A DNA stretch of 12,442 nucleotides from an uncultured Veillonella sp. (GTDB lineage: Bacteria > Bacillota > Negativicutes > Veillonellales > Veillonellaceae). Made by a program: the position numbers and the translations under genes. The stretch covers positions 1 through 12,442 of the forward strand of contig NZ_CALJON010000022.1 of NCBI RefSeq assembly GCF_937981445.1, written 5' to 3'. The notes under the pieces were generated by a model, which ran no database searches, was not told the DNA's origin, and saw only the letters and a program-made list of their open reading frames with translations. Positions 1 through 6,617 of this stretch are shown here, piece by piece (the stretch's first letter is position 1; each line of letters opens with the position of its first letter).

Positions 1-2258
1 CCAGCTACAATAGCCTTAGGCGTAGAAATAACTTGACGCACTTCTGCACGGCCTAAGATAACTTCTTTGTATTCTGGCGTTAACATACCACGCATAGCGC
101 TTTCTACATCATTGATAGCATCATAAATAACGCGATAGGTGCGAAGGTCAACATTTTCTTTTTCTGCAGCCTTGCGAACCACAGCATCTGGACGCACATT
201 AAAGCCAATGATAATAGCATTAGATGCAGATGCAAGCATAACATCAGACTCATTAATAGCACCTACGGCAGCATGAACAATAACGATGCGCACTTCAGGA
301 TTTTTAATAGCTTCTAAGGATTGACGCAATGCTTCTACAGAACCTTGCACATCACCTTTAATAATAATATTTAAATCTTTTAATTCACCTTGTTGAATTT
401 GGTTGAAAATATCATCCAAGGTAACTTTATGGCTTGCATTTTGCTCACTAAGACGTGTTTTTTCAATACGCTTTTCTGCGATTGTACGCGCTTCATTATC
501 GTCAACAGCATCCATAATTTCACCAGCTTGAGGTACATCAGATAAACCAAGTACTTCCACCGGCATAGATGGACGAGCCACTTTAACTTGTTCGCCTCGT
601 TCATTAGTCATGGCACGCACTTTACCATATGCAGTACCAGCAATAATGCTGTCCCCAATATGTAAGGTACCTTTTTGTACCAAAACAGTACATACTGGGC
701 CGCGACCCTTATCGAGTTTAGCTTCAATAACAACGCCTTGTGCCTTGCGATTAGGATTTGCTTTTAATTCTAATACTTCAGCCACAAGAAGAATGTTTTC
801 TAATAAATCATCAATGCCTTGACGCTTTTTAGCTGATACAGGCACCATGATAATATCGCCGCCCCATTCTTCAGGAAGAAGGCCATGTTCAGATAATTGC
901 TGTTTTACATGGTCAGGGTTAGCACCTGGTTTGTCCATTTTATTGATAGCTACAATAATTGGCACATTAGCGGATTTAGCATGATTAATCGCTTCGATAG
1001 TTTGTGGCATTACACCATCATCAGCAGCTACAACAAGTACAGCAATATCTGTAGATTGAGCACCACGCAAGCGCATAGCCGTAAATGCTTCGTGACCTGG
1101 TGTATCTAAGAATGTAACTTTGTTGCCTTTATAACGAACCATGTAGGCACCGATATGCTGCGTAATACCGCCGGCTTCAGAGGCTGTTACATTAGTTTGA
1201 CGAATTACGTCTAGTAATGAAGTTTTACCATGGTCAACATGACCCATAATAGTAACAACTGGTGGACGTGGTTTTAAGCTTTCTGGTGCATCTACAATTT
1301 CATGGATTTCTGTTGGATCTTCTTCAGGTTCCACTTCAGTAACTGTAACACCAAATTCCTCGGCCACAATAGTGGCTGTGTCCACATCTACTTCTTGGTT
1401 AATGGTTGCCATAACGCCAAGCATCATAAGTTTTTTGATGAGTTCACTTACTTCGCGCCCCATTTTTTCGGCTAATTCTTTAACAGTCAAAGGACCAGAT
1501 AATTCGATTTCAGTTGCAATCATTGCTTCTGCTTTACGTTTTTCTTCTTCTTTGTGTTTAAGATTTTGCTCATTACGTTGTTTTACTTTGTTTTTGCTCT
1601 TCGCTAAGGATGTAGATAATAAGGACTGAGGACGATTATTGTTCTTGTTATTCTTATTGTTCTTATTTTTCTTATCTTTTTTATTGCGTCGATCATTAGT
1701 ATCAGACCCATCGCGATGATTGCGATTGTCATTGTTGCGATTGTTCTTTTTATCATTGCGATTATCGCGTTCTGTATGACGATTTGCATTTTTATCGCGA
1801 TTTTCATGTTTCTGACTATTGTCATCCGCCTGATGATGACGAGTATTTTTATCGCCTTGTTTAGCATCGCCAGATTTTACATGAGAGGGACTCTGTTTCT
1901 GGTTTTCCTGATGATTGCGACGGCGTTCATTATTTTGACCACCTTGATGGCCTGTTGCTTTGTGAGCATTTGTTTTAGGCTGTGAATCTTTCTTACCTTT
2001 ATGGCTTACTTCGCCCTCTTTAGATCCTTGTTTTGAACCTTTAGAAGCATCTCCTTGCGCTGTCTTTGGCGCTTCTTTAGGAGCCGCCTTAGGCGCTTCA
2101 GTTTTAGTAAATTGTTTGCGCACTAATGCTTCTCCATCACTATCAATACCGCTAGCTGGAGTTGTTACATCAAAGCCATTGCTTTTTAAAAACTCAATAA
2201 TTTTCTTGTTTTCTACATTTAATTCTTTGCCTAAATCTCGTATTCTTTTTTTGGACAT
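1..2258 (-). CDS. infB: Translation initiation factor IF-2 (3' end outside window)
   Basis: IF2 is the GTPase that brings fMet-tRNA to the 30S subunit and promotes 50S joining. Translating the minus strand from ATG at 2258 gives 752 residues with no stop before the window edge. An IF2_N-type segment (about 1-50) is followed by a polar low-complexity linker (about 55-210), a second IF2_N-like helical segment (about 250-320) and the G domain. All G motifs are visible: GHVDHGKT at 339-346, DTPGH at 385-389, NKMD at 439-442 and SAK at 475-477. Beta-barrel domain II and domain III follow. The frame leaves the window just after a segment matching the start of the C-terminal fMet-tRNA-binding domain, so about 75-80 residues are missing, judged from my memory of the E. 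coli C-terminus. The start has a GAGGGGG Shine-Dalgarno (2266-2272) with 7-nt spacing and lies 17 nt after ylxQ. It is the last visible gene of the rimP-nusA-ylxR-ylxQ-infB operon. Confidence 0.97.
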   Translation of the reverse strand, partial: MSKKRIRDLGKELNVENKKIIEFLKSNGFDVTTPASGIDSDGEALVRKQFTKTEAPKAAPKEAPKTAQGDASKGSKQGSKEGEVSHKGKKDSQPKTNAHKATGHQGGQNNERRRNHQENQKQSPSHVKSGDAKQGDKNTRHHQADDNSQKHENRDKNANRHTERDNRNDKKNNRNNDNRNHRDGSDTNDRRNKKDKKNKNNKNNKNNNRPQSLLSTSLAKSKNKVKQRNEQNLKHKEEEKRKAEAMIATEIELSGPLTVKELAEKMGREVSELIKKLMMLGVMATINQEVDVDTATIVAEEFGVTVTEVEPEEDPTEIHEIVDAPESLKPRPPVVTIMGHVDHGKTSLLDVIRQTNVTASEAGGITQHIGAYMVRYKGNKVTFLDTPGHEAFTAMRLRGAQSTDIAVLVVAADDGVMPQTIEAINHAKSANVPIIVAINKMDKPGANPDHVKQQLSEHGLLPEEWGGDIIMVPVSAKKRQGIDDLLENILLVAEVLELKANPNRKAQGVVIEAKLDKGRGPVCTVLVQKGTLHIGDSIIAGTAYGKVRAMTNERGEQVKVARPSMPVEVLGLSDVPQAGEIMDAVDDNEARTIAEKRIEKTRLSEQNASHKVTLDDIFNQIQQGELKDLNIIIKGDVQGSVEALRQSLEAIKNPEVRIVIVHAAVGAINESDVMLASASNAIIIGFNVRPDAVVRKAAEKENVDLRTYRVIYDAINDVESAMRGMLTPEYKEVILGRAEVRQVISTPKAIVA
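1632..1862 (-). repeat. Low-complexity, cryptically repetitive stretch encoding the IF2 linker
   Basis: This part of infB (about residues 133-209) is built almost only from Asn, Asp, Lys, Arg and His codons (AAT, AAC, GAT, CGC, AAA, CAT). At DNA level it shows recurring but not strictly periodic units of the ATTGCGATTGT type on the plus strand. Aromatic residues are absent. Such charged, presumably disordered linkers between the N-terminal segment and the G domain are common in long IF2 proteins. The repetition suggests replication slippage and length variation between strains. The polar stretch continues less regularly to about position 2095. Confidence 0.65.
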
Positions 2259-2275
2259 CTACATTCCCCCTCAAA

Positions 2276-2581
2276 TCAACAATCTATTTCCTTAAGCATT
2301 GCTTTAGCAAATCCTTTGTCATTTACTAAAATAATAGCTCTTTGTTCTTTACCAATAGCGCGGCCTAGCTCTTCCTTAGTCGCCACTTCACGAAGTGGTA
2401 CCTCGTTTGATTCCGCTAACCACTTATATTTTTCTGCATTATTCTTAGCACAATCACTAGCCAGAAGGGCCAAGGGAATATGATTTCGTTTAATTGCTTT
2501 TTCAGCAACAAAATCACCTGATAATAATTTTCCTGCCCTTTGTGCCATGCCAAGTAAATTGAGTACTTTATCTTTATTCAT
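2276..2581 (-). CDS. ylxQ: L7Ae-family RNA-binding protein YlxQ
   Basis: This 101-residue protein has the single compact L7Ae/L30e/Gadd45 fold signature. It starts LNLLGMAQRAGKLLSG (residues 7-22), continues with a hydrophobic strand and ASDCAKN (41-47), and ends with the AIILVNDKGFAK strand-helix (82-93). Family members bind kink-turn RNA; YlxQ itself has no firmly established role, and its place between ylxR and infB implies work linked to translation or RNA maturation. The start overlaps the end of ylxR by 8 nt. I see no good Shine-Dalgarno just upstream of its ATG, so translation is probably coupled to ylxR. The 17-nt gap to infB carries the infB ribosome-binding site. Identification rests on motif and synteny and is strong; the function is inferred. 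Confidence 0.9.
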   Translation of the reverse strand: MNKDKVLNLLGMAQRAGKLLSGDFVAEKAIKRNHIPLALLASDCAKNNAEKYKWLAESNEVPLREVATKEELGRAIGKEQRAIILVNDKGFAKAMLKEIDC

Positions 2582-2840
2582 TAGTTAATTGCTTTCGCAA
2601 ATCTTCATATATATCTTGAGACACTTGACGTTTTAAAGAACGTTCAAGACGTTTCATCTTATAGGCTGTTTCAAAGCATTCTTCCTTAGGCTCTATATAA
2701 GCGCCTCGACCTGCTGCCTTACCTGTACGGTCAATAGAAATTACGCCATCTGGAGACGCTACAATACGAAGCATCTCCTTTTTATTGCGCAGCTCACCAC
2801 AACCTACACAAATTCTCATCGGTGGCGTTTTCTTTTTCAT
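2574..2840 (-). CDS. ylxR: YlxR family RNA-binding protein (RnpM)
   Basis: This 88-residue basic protein has the YlxR hallmarks: an N-terminal RxCxxC pattern (C11, C14 in RICVGCGELRNKKEMLRIV) and the GRGAYI loop at 44-49, with a basic helical C-terminus. The family is small, conserved in Gram-positive nusA operons and thought to bind RNA. In B. subtilis it has been reported as a modulator of RNase P and proposed to be renamed RnpM; I recall this and cannot check it here. The start codon shares one base with the nusA stop (TAATG), which indicates translational coupling, and the 3' end overlaps ylxQ by 8 nt. A weak GGTGAAG lies upstream of the ATG. Length and motifs are normal for the family. 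Confidence 0.93.
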   Translation of the reverse strand: MKKKTPPMRICVGCGELRNKKEMLRIVASPDGVISIDRTGKAAGRGAYIEPKEECFETAYKMKRLERSLKRQVSQDIYEDLRKQLTNE

Positions 2841-3952
2841 TAGTCTTCACCATGACCTTCATCATAAGAATCTACCACACTGTTATCTGCCCCATCAATT
2901 ACATCATGTAGGGGCGCTTCATCAGATTGGCTTTCGCTTTTAATATCAATTTTCCAATTAGTAAGCTTAGCAGCTAAACGAGCGTTTTGCCCCGCCTTAC
3001 CAATGGCTAAGGATAATTGATAATCTGGTACAACTACGCGAGATGTTTTTGCCTCTTCATCTACATCGACCGATAATACTTTAGCAGGGCTTAATGAATT
3101 GGCAATGTAAATAGCTGGATCTTCATCCCATTTAACAATGTCAATTTTTTCATCATGAAGTTCATCTACAATGTTTTGAACGCGTTGGCCTTTAGGACCT
3201 ACACAAGCACCTACAGCATCGATTGTTTCATCGCGAGACACAACCGCGATTTTAGAACGCATACCAGGTTCGCGAGCCACAGATTTTAATTCAATTACAC
3301 CTTCATGAATTTCTGGAACTTCTAGTTCAAATAAACGTTTTAAAAGCCCAGGATGAGTACGGCTAATCATAATTTGAGGGCCTTTGGTAGTCTTTTTAAC
3401 TTCCACAATATAGCACTTAATTCGATCCCCTGCTTTGTAAGTTTCTGTTGGAATTTGTTCCGTAGGAGGTAAAATAGCTTCAGTCTTACCAAGGTCTACA
3501 AATACATTGCGACCTTCTACGCGCTGTACTTGGGCCGTAATGATATCGCCTTCACGGCTGAAATACTCTTCATATACAATGCTACGTTCTGCTTCTTTTA
3601 AGCGTTGAATCAGCATTTGTTTCGCCGTATGAGCCGCGCTGCGACCAAAATTCTTAGGCGTTACATCAACTTCAACGATATCGCCTACTTCATAACGTAA
3701 ATCACGAGCTTGTGCTTCATCTAAACTGATTTCAGTTTCAGCATTCTCCACTGTTTCCACAACAGTCTTCTTTGCCTTAACTTTATACTCACCAGTTTCA
3801 CGATTTAATTCTACATATGCTTCTTGATTCGAGCCAGGTTCCTTTCGATAGGCTTGCAATAATGATGCTTCTAGGGATTCAAACACCACTTCAGGGGCTA
3901 CACCCTTTTGCTTTGTTAACACCATAACTGCTTGTACTAATTCTTGACTCAC
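2840..3952 (-). CDS. nusA: Transcription termination/antitermination factor NusA
   Basis: NusA binds RNA polymerase and nascent RNA, modulating pausing, intrinsic termination and antitermination. I place the start at GTG 3952. The longer open frame begins with a TTG five codons upstream, but that TTG abuts the GGAGGAG (3959-3965) which serves GTG with 6-nt spacing, and the resulting N-terminus (SQELVQAVMVLTKQKG) matches known NusA starts. The 370-residue product has an N-terminal polymerase-binding domain (about 1-125), an S1 domain (about 134-200), KH1 with GPKGQR at 252-257 and KH2 with GKAGQNARLA at 318-327. It ends in an acidic tail (about 343-370). It lacks the C-terminal AR1/AR2 repeats of E. 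coli NusA, as usual in Firmicutes. It lies 47 nt after rimP and is coupled to ylxR through TAATG. Confidence 0.97.
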   Translation of the reverse strand: MSQELVQAVMVLTKQKGVAPEVVFESLEASLLQAYRKEPGSNQEAYVELNRETGEYKVKAKKTVVETVENAETEISLDEAQARDLRYEVGDIVEVDVTPKNFGRSAAHTAKQMLIQRLKEAERSIVYEEYFSREGDIITAQVQRVEGRNVFVDLGKTEAILPPTEQIPTETYKAGDRIKCYIVEVKKTTKGPQIMISRTHPGLLKRLFELEVPEIHEGVIELKSVAREPGMRSKIAVVSRDETIDAVGACVGPKGQRVQNIVDELHDEKIDIVKWDEDPAIYIANSLSPAKVLSVDVDEEAKTSRVVVPDYQLSLAIGKAGQNARLAAKLTNWKIDIKSESQSDEAPLHDVIDGADNSVVDSYDEGHGED

Positions 3953-3958
3953 TGATAA

Positions 3959-3965
3959 CTCCTCC
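3959..3965 (-). promoter_or_regulatory. Shine-Dalgarno that decides the nusA start
   Basis: The minus strand reads GGAGGAG, then TTATCA, then GTG. The 6-nt spacing fits GTG at 3952, whereas the upstream TTG at 3967 overlaps the purine run and cannot use it. The first residues from GTG also align better with NusA proteins. Confidence 0.85.
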
Positions 3966-3999
3966 AATATCCTAGGTTTTCTTTTATTTTCAAATTATG

Positions 4000-4458
4000 T
4001 TAAAAATCAATATGTAAACGTATTTGTGCTATAGCAGGACGTTCGATTTCTTTTGGTTTTTCATCAATCAAAATAGTTACAAATTCATCTGTAACATCGC
4101 CTAAATTGCCAGTATATAATTTCTTACCATCAATGGGCTTAAATAATTGTACGTCCACTGCTTGGCCGCGATAACGAATAAAGTCTTTTTCTTTTTTTAA
4201 TACGCGATCAATCCCTGGCGAGGACACTTCTAATAAATAATTTTCCTTGATTGGATCTTTGGCGTCTAAAAATTCACTTAATTTTTCACTGACCATTTGG
4301 CAATCATCTAAATCAATGCCATTAGGTTTATCTAAGTATACACGCAAATACCAGTCGCGCTCTCTTACATACTCTACATCAACTAACTCAAGGTCAGTAT
4401 CTTTAATTATCCCTTCCACTACAGACGATACCAATTCTTCTACGGCTTCTCGTTTCAT
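4000..4458 (-). CDS. rimP: Ribosome maturation factor RimP
   Basis: RimP is needed for late 30S subunit assembly. The 152-residue product has the two-domain RimP layout. Its N-terminal alpha/beta domain includes ELVDVEYVRERDWYLRVYLD (24-43) and the signature LEVSSPGIDRVLKK (76-89); the C-terminal SH3-like barrel covers about 92-152. I chose ATG 4458 because AAGGAGG (4467-4473) lies 8 nt upstream; the open frame extends ten codons further but into the Shine-Dalgarno itself. It is the first gene of the nusA-infB operon, with a promoter at 4592-4620 and a leader of about 125 nt that contains a hairpin. Gene order rimP-nusA is widely conserved. Confidence 0.96.
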   Translation of the reverse strand: MKREAVEELVSSVVEGIIKDTDLELVDVEYVRERDWYLRVYLDKPNGIDLDDCQMVSEKLSEFLDAKDPIKENYLLEVSSPGIDRVLKKEKDFIRYRGQAVDVQLFKPIDGKKLYTGNLGDVTDEFVTILIDEKPKEIERPAIAQIRLHIDF

Positions 4459-4466
4459 TGCTTTCG

Positions 4467-4473
4467 CCTCCTT
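4467..4473 (-). promoter_or_regulatory. rimP ribosome-binding site AAGGAGG
   Basis: AAGGAGG lies 8 nt before ATG 4458 and rules out the upstream in-frame ATG at 4488 as the main start, because translation from 4488 would read through this site. Confidence 0.85.
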
Positions 4474-4538
4474 TAATTTATGTAACACTTGTTAATTTAT
4501 ATGGCTATATTTACTTTTATTAGGCCAATTATAAACTA

Positions 4539-4562
4539 AAGAGTGAGCCAGAGCCCACTCTT
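4539..4562 (-). promoter_or_regulatory. Leader hairpin upstream of rimP (possible attenuator)
   Basis: On the minus strand AAGAGTGGGC, loop TCTG, GCTCACTCTT forms a 10-bp stem with one G-U pair. It starts about 23 nt after the predicted transcription start and is followed by TAGTTTATAATT, a U-rich but interrupted tract. It could be a weak intrinsic terminator acting as an attenuator for the rimP-nusA-infB operon, a terminator for readthrough from the upstream cluster, or an mRNA-stabilising stem. The structure is plain in the sequence; the role is inferred. In E. coli the corresponding operon leader contains terminators and is autoregulated by NusA. Confidence 0.6.
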
Positions 4563-4591
4563 CAAAAGGTAACTTATTTCAAATCTACTAT

Positions 4592-4620
4592 ATTATAGCA
4601 TAAACATTCTAAAAGTTCAA
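4592..4620 (-). promoter_or_regulatory. Sigma-A-type promoter of the rimP-nusA-infB operon
   Basis: The minus strand carries TTGAAC (4620-4615), a 17-nt spacer and TATAAT (4597-4592). The -10 is a perfect match preceded by TGC, making it an extended -10. Transcription should begin near 4585, giving a leader of about 125 nt before rimP. It lies in the 217-bp gap between the 222-residue gene and rimP. The rest of that gap shows an 8-bp palindrome GCTATAGC (4628-4635) but no convincing terminator for the upstream gene. Confidence 0.88.
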
Positions 4621-4675
4621 ATAAAAGGCTATAGCAAGGGACTTTATTGGTCATTTGCTTCCTAGGCTTAATAAA

Positions 4676-5344
4676 TTACAATCGCTTCGCAATAGCTTCT
4701 AATTCCTCTTGTAGATGCGCTTTCACCGTTTCTTCGAACTCTTGTACATTGTTCCCATCAAAATGATGGCTAATTTCTGGTACATTATGAATGCGCAATT
4801 CTGCAAAAAACTCTTCTCGCAATACATTGTAGAAGAAAAGTAAGCCCGATGCATCATCCATAAGTCGATATTCACCTACAATAAACGAACCATTAATCAT
4901 GGAGATTGCATTTTTAGGGCTAATATCCAATACAAAGGGTCCCACTTTCGATGGCAATACAGCCTCATAATCCCACTGTAGAATTTTAGTCTTTTTATAC
5001 TCATAAGTAAACAGCTCTTGCGGTGCAATCAATCGTTTACGTAAGGCTTCCACAGCTCGCTCCTGTAAGCCCACTAAGAATTCATCCCAACTGTCGCGAA
5101 TGAAACTAATGTCAACAAAATAAAACAGAGGCATAATCACATGCACTGTAAAGTCGTCTACTTCTTTATCATATAAAGCTTGCCAACGCCAACCTAAATC
5201 ATTTTCATAGTGAAAAAATAAAAACGTATTGCCTTCCTGTTTCGTATCCACTACTAAACGAAAGTTGTCTATAGTCTGAGGTAGCCAAGAGAAATCATAA
5301 CTGCGCTCACCACAAGCCTGTAAGGGGTCAACTTTTTCGCCCAT
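4676..5344 (-). CDS. Conserved-looking hypothetical protein, 222 aa, possible two-fold internal repeat
   Basis: I do not recognise this protein. It is soluble-looking, rich in Phe, Tyr and Trp (for example GWRWQALYDK at 51-60), with no signal peptide, membrane segment or known catalytic motif. It seems to consist of two similar halves. Each has predicted beta-strand segments followed by an amphipathic helix beginning with an EF pair and ending in KRL: DEFLVGLQERAVEALRKRL (87-105) and QEFEETVKAHLQEELEAIAKRL (201-222). The start is set at the second ATG (5344): AAGGAGG sits 7 nt before it and only 1 nt before the first ATG at 5350. The gene follows the lytic transglycosylase by 16 nt, so it is co-transcribed with coaE and that hydrolase. 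Base and codon use look like the neighbours. Function unknown. Confidence 0.85.
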   Translation of the reverse strand: MGEKVDPLQACGERSYDFSWLPQTIDNFRLVVDTKQEGNTFLFFHYENDLGWRWQALYDKEVDDFTVHVIMPLFYFVDISFIRDSWDEFLVGLQERAVEALRKRLIAPQELFTYEYKKTKILQWDYEAVLPSKVGPFVLDISPKNAISMINGSFIVGEYRLMDDASGLLFFYNVLREEFFAELRIHNVPEISHHFDGNNVQEFEETVKAHLQEELEAIAKRL

Positions 5345-5360
5345 ATGCATACCTCCTTTC

Positions 5361-5930
5361 CTAACGAATACTTACTTCATCATAGAGCTGCTCATAATGT
5401 GCTTTATTTTTTAACACTGTATTTACATATTCACGAGTTTCTCCAAAGGGAATATCATCGATGCGGTTAAAATCATCGGTCCAACCATAGGTTTGCATCC
5501 ACTCTTCCACATGGCCACGACCTGCATTATAGGCCGCTAGGGCTAAAATCTCATTGCCTTTAAATTCCTGCAATAAATAGGCCAAATACCAAGTGCCAAG
5601 TTTAATATTGGTTTCAGGCTCTCGTATATCAGCATCTGTCATAGTAGGCTGATTCAATTGTTCCGCAATCCAATGGGCCGTATCTGGCATAAGTTGCATC
5701 AGACCCATGGCACCAGGTGCTGATTGCGCAGATTCGTCAAACTTGCTCTCTGCTAAAATAACAGCGGCCACCAATGAAAAAGGCACTTTATTAGCTTTTG
5801 CCTGAGAATACACAATATCGCGATGTTCTAAAGGATAGGCATACATACGCGCTAAATAAGGTTCGCCCACAGCACCATAGTAAAGGCCCAAAATCAAAGC
5901 CGCCCAGGCTAACAATGTAGATCCTCTCAT
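5361..5930 (-). CDS. Membrane-anchored or secreted lytic transglycosylase (SLT domain)
   Basis: The enzyme should cleave peptidoglycan between MurNAc and GlcNAc with formation of 1,6-anhydro-MurNAc. The 189-residue product begins with a hydrophobic segment (about 5-23) after MRGS, a signal peptide or signal anchor, placing the domain outside the cytoplasmic membrane. The Slt-type catalytic domain (about 40-180) has the catalytic Glu in ILAESKF (E61), GAMGLMQLMP (73-82), AAYNAGRG (132-139) and the E-T-R-E-Y-V motif (164-169). This is the minimal C-domain form of Slt70, similar to short Firmicutes transglycosylases. The start ATG overlaps the coaE stop in ATGA, and its Shine-Dalgarno GGAAAGGAG lies inside the coaE 3' end, so translation is coupled to coaE. 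Substrate preference and cellular role (sporulation, division or turnover) cannot be told from the sequence. Confidence 0.94.
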   Translation of the reverse strand: MRGSTLLAWAALILGLYYGAVGEPYLARMYAYPLEHRDIVYSQAKANKVPFSLVAAVILAESKFDESAQSAPGAMGLMQLMPDTAHWIAEQLNQPTMTDADIREPETNIKLGTWYLAYLLQEFKGNEILALAAYNAGRGHVEEWMQTYGWTDDFNRIDDIPFGETREYVNTVLKNKAHYEQLYDEVSIR

Positions 5931-6541
5931 GCCATCTCCTTTCCTAGTCGCTGTTCTAATTCATTCCAAATATGATGTAAGCGCTCTTTTAAAGACTCCA
6001 TATCATCATCATTTTCTATAATAAGCTGGCTATAGGTCCGCTTTTCTTTACTATCCATTTGACTATTCATACGGGCTAATGCTTCCTCTTTAGTATACCC
6101 ATTACGAGCCATGAGACGCTGCAGTTGATGCTCTTTAGTACTTTCCACTAACCATACTTCATCCATGGCCTTATGCCACCCCGTTTCTATGAGTAAGGGA
6201 ATATCATATACCACTACGGGAACACCTTGTGTTTCATAGGTTAAGGCCAATTCATCAATGCGACATTTAATAAACTCGTGAAGTAAGGAATTAAGCAATT
6301 TACGTTTTTTTTCATTATTAAATATAATGGCACCTAAGGCTGGGCGATTTAACGTTCTATCTTCATTAATAACACTAGGTCCAAAAGCATCCACTACAGC
6401 CTTATATCCTGGTGTATCCGGCTCTACTACTTCGCGAGCAACTTGATCAGCATCAATAACAGCATGTCCCTCGGCTTTTAACCAGTCACTCACCGTGCTT
6501 TTGCCAGTTGCAATACCGCCCGTTAGACCTATCTTATACAT
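5927..6541 (-). CDS. coaE: Dephospho-CoA kinase
   Basis: CoaE phosphorylates the 3'-hydroxyl of dephospho-CoA with ATP, the last step of coenzyme A synthesis, in the cytoplasm. The 204-residue protein is of normal length. It has the P-loop GGIATGKST (8-16), the DAD motif (30-32), the lid-like region QRLMARNGYTKEEALARM (141-158) and the substrate-domain motif IPLL (114-117). A Shine-Dalgarno AGGAG lies about 10 nt before the ATG. It sits 76 nt after mutM and shares ATGA with the lytic transglycosylase. The order polA-mutM-coaE is common in Firmicutes. No promoter is obvious in the mutM-coaE gap, so expression probably depends on polA-mutM transcripts. Confidence 0.97.
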   Translation of the reverse strand: MYKIGLTGGIATGKSTVSDWLKAEGHAVIDADQVAREVVEPDTPGYKAVVDAFGPSVINEDRTLNRPALGAIIFNNEKKRKLLNSLLHEFIKCRIDELALTYETQGVPVVVYDIPLLIETGWHKAMDEVWLVESTKEHQLQRLMARNGYTKEEALARMNSQMDSKEKRTYSQLIIENDDDMESLKERLHHIWNELEQRLGKEMA

Positions 6542-6617
6542 AAACTATTCGCTCCTACTTAGTGTTACTAGCTATTAACCACTTACGCTATAGGTAACAG
6601 CCTTTACTATACTTCAT

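Noticed and set aside
1521..1523. Possible internal start (Met246) in infB giving a short IF2 isoform as in E. coli
   Set aside because: The bases upstream are GAA/AAA/GCA codons without a clear Shine-Dalgarno, so the sequence does not support it.
1716..1985. Plus-strand open frame of 89 codons that looks like a multi-pass membrane protein
   Set aside because: It is codon-aligned antisense of the infB linker. Asn, Asp, Lys, Arg and His codons read as Ile, Val, Phe, Ala, Thr and Met on the other strand, which fully explains the hydrophobicity. I see no ribosome-binding site or independent evidence for it.
6542..6617. Imperfect inverted repeat (TGTTAC ... GTAACA) in the mutM-coaE gap
   Set aside because: The stem is short and bulged with no T-run, too weak to call a terminator or regulatory element.
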